In this document: positions 33,601 to 42,794 of the stretch, in pieces
Layout of the letters: each line of letters starts with the position of its first letter
How positions within the stretch are numbered: position 1 is the stretch's first letter
Origin: Trichosporon coremiiforme
Lineage: Eukaryota > Basidiomycota > Tremellomycetes > Trichosporonales > Trichosporonaceae
DNA: 64,000 nt
Direction: 5' to 3'
NCBI GenBank assembly: GCA_039545355.1
Contig: BCJJ01000011.1
Location: 1,425,979-1,489,978 of the forward strand
Made by a program: the position numbers and the translations under genes
Notes under the pieces: generated by a model
The model's database searches: none
Told to the model about the DNA's origin: nothing
Seen by the model: the letters and a program-made list of their open reading frames with translations, nothing else

Positions 33601-36253
33601 GAACAATGAGCAAAGGTCCGTCACGAATGCTCCAAGATCGATCATGGTAAAGCGTGCTTGGAAGCGGCCGGCCTCCATTCGCGAGAAGTCCAGTAGCGAG
33701 GACACTATCCTCTGCAAACGAGTTACGTTGCGGTGAGCGAGCGTCACTATTTCCTTCTGCCGAGGGGACATGCCAGATGTGCCCGTTGACAACTCCTCCA
33801 GCGGCCCCGCGATGAGGGATAGCGGCGAGCGGAACTCGTGCGCCGCGCCACGGAACCACGCCGTCTTGGCTCGTTCCATCTTCGCCTTCTCCTCCGACCG
33901 GGCGATCTCATGCTCGAGAGCAAGGATAGGACCAAGGGCCGATGTGAGGTGCGCGCGGAGGTTGTGGATGAAGTTCGCGTAAGCTCGGTCTTCTGCTGCG
34001 GCGTGATAATTGAGGCCAACAATGACGACGGCAGACGGCACTTCGACAGAGACATCAGAGGACAGCGGAATCTGGACTTGTCAGTTCATATAGAGTTTGC
34101 GTCAACTCACGACTAAAGCCGAGTCTGGCAGCTCGTCCCATTGTCGAAGAGGGTAGTCACCAATGAGCTCGCGGATGTTTTCGACGCGAATACACCTCCT
34201 CGTCATGAGCGCGAGACGGATCGGCCACATGCCTCCGTCCAGCTCGACTGTCGGCCATCTGTCCGAGCTGCGGCTGGAAGCGAACGACATTCCGGACGCG
34301 ATCGACTCCTCCGTGTTGAGCATCGTTGACGCGGACCCAGAGATAGACTCCTCCTCGAGAACGTCCTCCTCCGCATACCCGCCAACGTAAGTCGCGGATC
34401 GTGGCGCTTTCGGCATCTTCGGCACTTCCAGCACCAGTGAACTTGGGGCACTGCGATGGCTCGAAGGCACGCCGACGGTAGACTCCAGAGAGAGCTTGAC
34501 AGTTTCTGCTAGGGGATTCGTGGCGGTTGTCTCCAGTGGGAGGACAGAGTAACCGATGAAGAATGGGATCTCGGTAGGGACTGTTGATAACACTGATTTG
34601 TCAGCTCGCGCGGTAAAAGAGAGCTCACCTTCGGCTGTAGCCTGGAAGAGATCCGCTCGTGTCCGGACGATGCCGATAGAGTCGGCCAATGCGCGAGTCA
34701 CCTCTGCTCGTCTCCGCGTCAAGACCTCGGTCGTCCAGTCCATTGCGGCGACATACACGCCTACGATGCTGGGCCCGTCGTAGATAGGATGACAAGAGTA
34801 GCTGTGGTACTTCTCAAGCCACACGCCCCGTTCGTCCAGGAGATACGGAATGAGGGTAAAGTCCTGGTACATGGGCTTGCCCTTGAACACCTCGCGCATC
34901 TGGGAGTCAGCACCACCTCCACGTAGTAACTAACCATGGCCTCGAAGAAGAACCAGGCGTCCTTCCACACCTCGCTCATCAAGGCACCGAACGTATTTGG
35001 GTGGTCTAGGAATTTGCCGTAGTTGTTGTTGCTGCGGGGGGTCAAAATTCTAGACTCCAGCGTTCCTTCCACGGCGACTCACTAGATCGAGACAAGGTTC
35101 GACGGCTTGGTACCGATGTAGACGGCATCCGCGGTCACCGTGTCGAACGCGATATCGACCAGGGCGCGCACCGCTGGCGACCATGTCTCGGGCGGCCCAC
35201 ACGGCTTCCCGGTCCAGTCCATGTTGTCGTAGAGTTCTCGGCATGATGTCCGGGCACTTTCATTCTCCAGCTCAGTCGTCGAGATTCTGTATTGGCCTGT
35301 CAGGTGCTCGTGCGCCTTGGGTTCCATTGCTCGCGGAACATCCGAGATGTCGTGCTTGACTTCGTGCCCTGCGACGATCGAAGAGCCCCTAGTTTCAAGT
35401 TCAGGCGACCTCACCGCCTCGAGAATAGCTGATGATGATGATGGAGGGCTCATCAATGTTGGCGCTGGCGGCGGCATCGGAGTGGCTTCGTTGTCGTCTC
35501 GTTCCGGAACGATGGCCGTGTCGCTGGACTGGGTCGAGCCAGATGATGAGTCTTCAAAGCCCAAGATCTGCGACGTGATGACGACGTAGTGCGCCGTCTC
35601 CGGATCCTCGATATGGCTCTTGGTGAGAGACAGCGATATCCGTGGGCTGCCGCACTGCAAGGTGAATGTCGTAGGCCGCGTGCCGTCGGTGGCCCAGCTC
35701 GAGAGCTGCTCGAGCGACTTCTGGTCAAGGAAGGCTGACAACGGCCGCCCACACGCAATGTTTCGCCAGTGATGGTTCGCCCACTTGAGTGCTTCATCAG
35801 GCAACGGAGGAGCCTCCGCGAGGATCATTTCGTTCGACGGAGCTTGAGAGCCGTTTGTCTGCGCATCGTCGGCAGAGTCGGAAGACACTGGGTGACCCGA
35901 AGCCCCGTCTTCGGCGTGCGCCGAGTTGGCAAAGCGCACTGAGCCAGTTGGTAACTCGAAGATCAATACTGGGAACGGGTAGGCCTGGCACCGTTAGCGC
36001 AGACCTAGAATGTTGAGGCAATTGCCGCGGCTGGAATTGCGGGCAACTTCGATCGCAACTCAAGAACTTTTCCAGTCGGTCGAGACGAGAGATGCTGGCA
36101 TTGAAGGCAACGCGGCCTGGCATGCACAGCTGATTTGGAAGGTTGACGCACCTGTTCAAAGAACTGTATCGGAATATCGTCGTATGATGGCCGCGAAGGA
36201 CCGCTCGGCTGGTGGACCAGGTCCTGCACCCATAGACTCGCGACCATGACCAT
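30611..36253 (-). CDS. TCO2: Double hybrid histidine kinase (two HK-receiver modules), Tco2-like
   Basis: Eight exons: 36253-36152, 35984-35083, 35031-34935, 34899-34629, 34592-34111, 34071-32211, 32173-32006 and 31968-30611, about 1746 aa. The N-terminal ~600 residues are a PAS-like sensor region with no clear membrane segment. Module 1 has H-box AAHEFRSPLS (His ~696), N-box LLSNAIKY, DTGIGIA, GTGLGLGLAKE and a receiver with VDDNRD, phospho-acceptor Asp ~1017 (VLTDLVMPRMTG) and KPF. A PAS-like domain (~1105-1210) follows. Module 2 has TSHEIRTPVS (His ~1241), LVNNAVRF, DTGPGM, GGTGLGLFI and a receiver with Asp ~1662 (VLMDLEMPIMGG) and KPY. All phospho-relay residues are present. Cryptococcus Tco2 has this layout and feeds the HOG pathway via Ypd1; orthology is inferred from architecture. 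The N-terminal start is uncertain: the frame stays open upstream of 36253. Confidence 0.85.
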
Positions 36254-38921
36254 GATGGTCACCGAGTAGAGTCGTAGGAGCGCTTGCGGCTGCCGTCTTT
36301 CGTTTGCGAGTCCTTTTGAAGTTTGCAGTCAAGTTGGGGATGTGCTGCGAGTACTGGGCGGTGATTACGTGCGTGAAGTGTTCGGTTAAAGAAGAAGAAT
36401 CGTTAAATCTCGTGGCAACGACTAAGGGTTTGGGTCAGACCGTGAATGGCGACCGAGGAGCCGTGAGTCGTGAGTGGTCGAGTGGCTGTAGGCCGCAGTT
36501 AAGCTGTCGATGGACAACGAAGAAATAGAAAGGGTAGCGGTGTGATGGTGTGCGGTCGCTTGAACGGTGCCCAACGTCCGACAGCGGCGGTATCGACTGA
36601 GCTCTGAGCTAGCTGAGTTCACGTCTGGACGTCGGCGGCCACTTCAGAGCTGGAATGTAGAAGTGCCTTGAGGCAGGAAGGTGGTCACTAGCACTGGCGA
36701 CTGGACTTGACCTGAACCTACGCCGCCCCCGGGTCAGCTTGAATCCCTATGGCCCTGTGAAATCCAAGCATATCACCAGCGCAGGTGACTGGTATTCCAG
36801 GATGCTCGTCAGGGAATCGCGGAATGAGGAACTAACTTGCACCCGACACGCACTGCGACCCGCTGCGCCATAACCATGTCCCACCGCCAGTCCTGTGTCC
36901 TGCATCGTATTGCACTGGGCTTGCACGTCGTCAATGCCAGATTCATTTCATCTTCAGGAACTCCCGAACGCCCGAAAGCGCCAGGCCTCCCAGCCCCGAC
37001 TAATCCATGGAGCGCTCCAGTCACGTCCAACCGAACGCCGCTGACCACACCTTCAAGCCATCTATCTGTCGCTTGACTCTCCAGCTCCCCACGTCTTCCG
37101 GTGCCGTGGCCACTCGGCTGATCACTACTTTGAAACGCACCGAGCATGCTCAAGCACTGAGTCCGTGCTCCTCCCGTCCAAGAGTCCGTCCAACAGTACG
37201 TCATCGGCAGATCGGCTCGGCGGTCAGCAACGATAGTGTTGGACCAAAGGATTCCGGGAACGCCTCGCCGCGGAGCTGGAGCTTGCTAACGCCATGGCAG
37301 GGACCATCTACGTCAAAGGGGAGGACGGCTGAGTTGGGCTCGAATAGGTATGCATGAGTGAGCAACGGAACGACCAGGCGCGTGTTGCAGCGCCCTCGAT
37401 GTGACGGGCATGATTCGAGGCCGCACGGAATAACAGTGCGACAAGTCCAAGCGCGGCTGACCTTCCCTCCAGCGTCCAGTCGCTCTTGCGCGTACAGACG
37501 GCCGACACGTCTCTGCGGTTCTGTAAGCCTGCCACCTGGTCACTCGATTGAGTGAAGGGCATCGGACACCTTATAGCCGCCTACTGATCCAACTGCGCTT
37601 GATGCTTCGACCCCTTCGCAAGTAGTGGCCTACCTACCAACCAAACACTCCCTACAACTTACCTTGTCCCAACAGATACCCACAGCTTTACTGGCAGCTT
37701 GAACTTAGCACACTGTCCGATCGCTACCCGAATCTGAAGGCAAGAGCCACTCCGCAGCTCACAGCAACTTCTCTTTCTAGAGACGAATCTGACACAATGT
37801 TCGTCCTGCGGCATTTCCCCACCCACCGTCTCGCAGACTGTACAGTGCCGGGATGACCCAGAAACTGGCCGCCTTCAACTCACACTGGGAAGAGGAAGCG
37901 CATCGCCCCTTACCTTGGTCATCTCTGTCGGCTCGGCAAAGCTATAGCGTCTGGGGATTGGAGTGACGACGAAAGTGTAGTTGTTCGGCCTCCGTGACGT
38001 GAAGGCCCTCTGTGAACTCATGACAACGGAGTGCGCTTTGACTGAGTGGCCCTCGATCTAAGGCTCAGCAGTACTCTGCTTCTCTCAGCACTGACTGTAG
38101 CGGCGAGCGGCCAACCGGTACGACGCTGCGGCTGGAATACCGGGGGACGCAATCTGGGGCTCTACATAGGTGATCTCTACACACGTCTGGGTACATGGCA
38201 CGGCGTACGCACGGCTCTCTATCCCCCTTGACCATGTCTTGGTGGCAACTGATGCCTACATACCTTACACGACTATACGACTGCGATCTCACTGCCCAAG
38301 TCTCAGTATAACCACTTTCGTTACCGCCTCTGTTTCATCGGCACACGCATTCCCCACCTCTGATCTCGATCTCCTCTATCCCCCTTGTCTGCAAGTCTCA
38401 CGCATCGTCTTCCCACCACCTTTGTCCCCATTCCCATCAGTCACTCCTTTCGCGTTGCCGACGACAGTTAACTTGCGATCTCATCCCCCCCCCCACAATT
38501 AAGGTAACACTCCCCCAGGCAATCCACCCCGCCCCCTCCCCGCCACCCGTAACAGGCAGGTTCTGCCCCTGGCTGATTCACCGTTATCAGGCTACCAGGC
38601 TGTCGCAGCCGCCGGTCCGCGCGGTACGGCTAGCGGGCGTTTTAGCTACATCGAGGTACGCAGTTTGTGTAGGTCACAAGACCTCCTTTCACATCGTCCT
38701 GGACACATGCACAACCAGCAGCCCAACGACTTTCAAAAGCACTTCACGGCGACGTGTCCGCCATTGTCACTTTTTATCACTTCACCATCACTCAGCACTG
38801 ATCCATCGTCTACTTGTTCACACTCTCCCACTCTTCGCCGCTCAGTCCCCCCAGCACTGCATCTCCATCACTGACACCCCGACCCAGTTCCTCATCGCTC
38901 TTGCTTCTCTCAGCCACCACT
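36254..38921. other. Gene-poor 2.7-kb region
   Basis: Only short unsupported ORFs on both strands. A 10-bp poly-C lies at 38485-38494, and the last ~500 bp before 38922 are strongly CT-rich on the + strand, as in promoters here. It includes the histidine-kinase promoter and possibly an upstream non-coding exon. Confidence 0.5.
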
Positions 38922-39395
38922 ATGGACTACCTGACGGTCCTCTCGACTCTGCGTGTCCAGCTGTTCGTCGACGCTTCAACAACCTTGCCATCCGGGTTCG
39001 GTCCAGTCACCATGTCGCTGCTCGCGCTTATCAGGGACGACACGTTCTGCGCTTTCTTCCTCCTCGACCACATCATGGAGGTCGCCGGTGCCAGGCGCGT
39101 GTCGTACGCTTCGCTCGAGCGCTCTGCGGAAACTCGCGCGCTCGCGCAGGCCGCTGAGGTGCTGGTGTGGGAGGAGATCTGTCGTGCCAAGACCTTTGCG
39201 CGCGCGCTCGGCACCTTCTTCGAGGGTCACGACCGCGTCAGCGAGCGCGAGCTTGCATCCCTCGCAACAGCACACGGCATCGGCCTCGCCACCAACGAGC
39301 ACCGCGAGCACCGCACCGGCGAACACCGCCGCCATGACGTCGACTCGATCCGTGCACCGCGCTCGCTCCCCACAGTCGCCCCCGTGCTCGTATGA
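38922..39395 (+). CDS. Hypothetical 157-aa protein
   Basis: Intronless reading frame starting MDYLTVLSTLRVQLFVDAS after a CT-rich leader. The codons are rich in C/G third positions, as in genes of this window, which is why I call it. The N-terminal ~105 residues look like a compact helical domain (TMSLLALIRDDTFCAFFLLD, AETRALAQAAEVLVWEEICR, FARALGTFFEGHD). The last ~40 residues are His/Arg-rich and probably disordered. No signal peptide, membrane segment or known motif is recognised. It could be lineage-specific. No function is offered. Confidence 0.5.
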   Translation: MDYLTVLSTLRVQLFVDASTTLPSGFGPVTMSLLALIRDDTFCAFFLLDHIMEVAGARRVSYASLERSAETRALAQAAEVLVWEEICRAKTFARALGTFFEGHDRVSERELASLATAHGIGLATNEHREHRTGEHRRHDVDSIRAPRSLPTVAPVLV

Positions 39396-39897
39396 ACCAG
39401 CAACCACTAGATCCGGGTTAACTGTTTAACCAGGAAGAAGCATCGAACCCTGCGTAACCAGGGATTCATCGACCGTCCACACCCACTGCATCAATACCCG
39501 CGATTCCGTCGCCCTCCGAAGCCGACCTACCTCGCCGCGCTCGTTCAGCGTACGCCGACGCCCCCCAGGTTCCCGGTTCCCAGTTCTCACGTTGTCTCAC
39601 CCAACATGTTCTTATCGTGTCTGTGCCATGTCAAGCTCCGGTCCGAAGTCAAGTTAGTCAGAAGTCAATACCAAGCCCCAAGCCAACGTCTCCAGCCATC
39701 AGTCGAATCGATCCTTTTGGGCTCTCCCTTGTTCCTCTCTCCTCTCGCCTCTCTCCTTCCGCCCCATTGTGCAGTCCATTGTGTGTAGTCCATCGTCACT
39801 TCCATTCCCTACCCGTCTCGTCTCCTGCCCCTCAAAGCGCGAGGGCAATGTAGCTTCCGTCAGTCCATGCACTCCATCACTCTTATCACCCGATCAC
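39396..39897. other. Convergent 3' region, no feature seen
   Basis: 502 bp, CT-rich in its second half; no gene or RNA recognised. Confidence 0.45.
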
Positions 39898-40257
39898 TCA
39901 CCCAGCAATCATAGCCACGCCACCCATGGGCGTCATCGGGCCGAGGATCTTGCCCAGCTGCTCGCGGTTGAGGACGAGCCCAACAATAGATCCAGTGAAC
40001 ACAAGGGCGCCGCCGATAATGCCCCCAGTGGCCCACTTGATCTTGCGGCTACCAAACGCAAGCCCCGGGTGCGCCGAGATGGCCATGAGCGCAATTCCGT
40101 TGTAGATCAGGTAGCTCGAGCCGGTCATCCACGACTGCCGCGTCCACTCGCTCATCTCGGGGTAACGCGACTTGAGCGCGTGCGCGCCAAAGGCGCCGAG
40201 CGACATGCCCGTGGCCGTGAAGGCGGCGCCGGTGCGGAAGAGGGTGGAGGCAGACAT
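39898..40257 (-). CDS. DUF423/TMEM256-type small membrane protein
   Basis: Intronless, 119 aa. MSASTLFRTGAAFTATGMSL, then GAFGAHALKSR, is the DUF423 signature (G-A-F-G-A-H-x-L). Four hydrophobic segments are visible: FTATGMSLGAFGA, YLIYNGIALMAIS, GGIIGGALVFTGSIVGLVL and ILGPMTPMGGVAMIAG. The last, with P-x-G-G, is also family-typical. The family occurs from bacteria (YwdK) to animals (TMEM256) and its function is unknown. The first ATG of the domain is chosen, because the open frame upstream lacks conserved sequence. Confidence 0.88.
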   Translation of the reverse strand: MSASTLFRTGAAFTATGMSLGAFGAHALKSRYPEMSEWTRQSWMTGSSYLIYNGIALMAISAHPGLAFGSRKIKWATGGIIGGALVFTGSIVGLVLNREQLGKILGPMTPMGGVAMIAG

Positions 40258-40932
40258 TGCGTGAGCGGGGCGAGGGAGCGAGCGGAGAAAGGAATCCGAT
40301 GGGAGTGAGTGTGTGAGATAAAGATAGGGCGAGCCGTAGTGCCGTTGTGGGATCGTGGTCAGGTGAGATCCAGAGGTCGACTGGTTATATGGCAGAGCAC
40401 AGAATGCCGGACGTACACGCGTGCCTGCCGAGACTCGGAACGTCACTATCAGCTGAAGGTCGGGGTCGGCGACCGGTATCCCGAGCCTATAGGCGCACTT
40501 AGGCTCGTCAACGGTTTGGGACACCTACACCACATCTTCAGCGAACGTTCATGGCTGACCGTGAGGGGAAACGTGATGTGCACATGAATCCGACGTGTCG
40601 TGTAGGACTAGAACTATGCTGTCATAGCTTAGGACCAGAGTGTCAATTGCGATCGACTTGGAAGATCCAAGACAGGGATTCATATGGAGTCGGCGGAGTC
40701 GTACGTGAACCCACATCAGGTCTTTTCTCAGCACGCTCAGCATGCGGAGCGGAGCTGTCTATCTGTTGCCGTCTGTGACGCCGGCGCTTGGGAGTTGCTG
40801 CAGGTGATCCGCTCGCTTCGCTCAGCTCTTCTGAATCCCGACGCCGCTTCGCCGACGCTTGTGCTCCAGAATCTGTCCCTGCCGGGCACTTAGACACAAG
40901 AAAATACATAGCGTGTATAGGATACAAAGGAT
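40258..40932. other. Intergenic region, no feature seen
   Basis: 675 bp between the DUF423 start and the cysteine-rich protein stop; short ORFs only. Confidence 0.45.
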
Positions 40933-41531
40933 TTAGCAGCACAGAGGGATCGGGAACACCCAGCAGTCCCATCCACTGGATGTCAGCTCACAGTTTGGTA
41001 CGAAGCTATAGCGAAGGGTGCTCCTGCACCTCTTCAACACAGACAAGGCAGGACGCGCCCACCTTTGAACTCACCGGCAGGGAAGGATGGGCAGACCGCA
41101 GAGCTTGCCGGGGCATCCGCCGCGGAGACGCTGCACGTCGTCCTCCTCGAGCTGGGTCGACACTGGATGTTAGCTACGCGCTGCTGACAAGTAGCTGTGG
41201 CCCTCTGCTGCCTGCATCTCCTCGATTCCCCCGCCTTGCCCCAGCCTTATCTCGGATGTCAACACCGAGGCTACGCAGTGCCTATCTCGGTCCGCGTTTC
41301 CAGCTTCTCTCGACCCAGAGAACGCGGGCACGCATTCCAACGACAGGAGTCGGGGTGGCGAGGCGGCAGAGTCGCAGGCGAATCTAGAGATGCAGACGTC
41401 CCAAGGCCGTAGTGGTACGCACTCATGTTCCCCTTCGGCTGCTCCATAACTGGCGCAACCGCCATGGTCGGCGCAGCAACAGGCTGCGTCTGAACGTTCT
41501 TGAGCTCGACCTTGTCGTTTTCGTTGAGCAT
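40933..41531 (-). CDS. 79-aa cysteine-rich small protein (CYSTM-like layout)
   Basis: Three exons: 41531-41423, 41162-41075 and 40975-40933. Phases fit exactly; the introns (260 and 99 nt) start GTGCGT and GTGAGT and end CTAACATCCAG and CTGACATCCAG. The product begins MLNENDKVELKNVQTQPVAA, has a Pro/Ala/Met-rich middle and an acidic EEDDVQRLRGG hinge. It ends in a Cys-rich hydrophobic tail with CPGKLCG, LPC, WDCWVF and a terminal CC. A short variable N-terminus followed by a Cys-rich, partly hydrophobic C-terminus recalls CYSTM-type tail-anchored stress proteins, but I cannot confirm the family. None of its exons would be found by a single-frame ORF search. Confidence 0.68.
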
Positions 41532-42794
41532 GGTTGAGTCGCTGCTTCTGCTGGTTCTGCTTATCTGCTGGTCTGGTGGAGTGTGCGGAGTGTGCGGAGT
41601 GTGCAATGCCAATGCGCACATGTGTTCGTATTGTCCAGTTCATGTCATGGCCCCTTGGCCGCATTTAGCTCGCCCCCCGCGATGGTCCCACCACTCCGCG
41701 TGCATCTTTCGTCGTGACTGCGCGCGACAACATGGGGCAACACCGCTCCAGGATCCAGTGGCCCAGGCTGGCCTGGAAAGGGAAAGAGGGGGTGAAGCTA
41801 TGACGTCGCTTGGAAGCTTGTCTGTGAGTGGCGCGGGGATTACTTATTCACTCCTCCTATCTAACCCTCTCAAAAGCACGTGCCGGAAGAGCCATGCGAA
41901 TGCAGCGTGAATCCCTCGCGATCAGTAAGGCACACGTGGAGTGTCCAGGTCCCAGGCCCGTCCGTTTCAGAAGCGCGCGAAATGAACGTCTGTTCCTGAC
42001 AGAAGTGTTAGTGCGACGTTCCCTACGTCTATCCGTCCCCCTTGTAGCGCTCTGCCGTGCAGTGCCGTTGACCTTCCGCTAATCAAAGTTATGTCCTTTT
42101 TGGGCCCACACTGAGGACTCGACACTCGATGGAATGCAAACCTTGCCCTGCTACGGCCCCATCAGTCAGACGACCTGGGGCCATCGCTCGCTCTCGCTCG
42201 CTCCCATCGGTCTCCCCTCACCGACCCCAACGGTACCCGGTGGCTGTGCGATCGTTTGCGGGATCTAGAGCGACAAGGTGTCCGTCCGGGAAAGAAAATT
42301 GCCAGGTACGCAAGGAACTAGAGGAACTAGAGGAACGGAGGAACGGAGGAAAGCAGACGGCACGCGCCGCGACTCACCGAAGGAAGCGGACAAGTCGTAC
42401 GCGTGTCCGAAGTGCGGTCTTCCATCTCCACCCGCCAGTCTTCTTACGACCATGTTTTCGATTCCAGTGATCTATGCAACAGAAGAGGGCTGACGACTCT
42501 CACGCTCGCACTCGGGCTGGAATTTCTTCCCATGCCAACGAGCTAGCTCCCCTTTGGGTGCTCACGGCAGCTACAATCGACATACATGACAGAACACCAA
42601 AATACAAGGAAGTAGGAAAGGGTTTGAGAACAGGTTTCGTCGTCATCGTGATCGCCGTCGAAGGATCGTAAATGGCGGACCGGGGCGCATGGTGCGCGCT
42701 CGGTGTGGAACGTAATATAGAAGAATAGTTGTAATGAATGAGTAGTGTCCTTGGCGGGTAAAGGTCCGTATGCAGTGGATGCAGGTAGTTGTGT
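41532..42794. other. Intergenic region with short tandem repeats
   Basis: 1.26 kb upstream of the Cys-rich gene and downstream of the PRXL2-like gene. It holds a 9-bp repeat (AGTGTGCGG, three units near 41579-41604) and a purine repeat at 42314-42350 (GAACTAGAG/GAACGGAG units). No gene seen. Confidence 0.5.
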
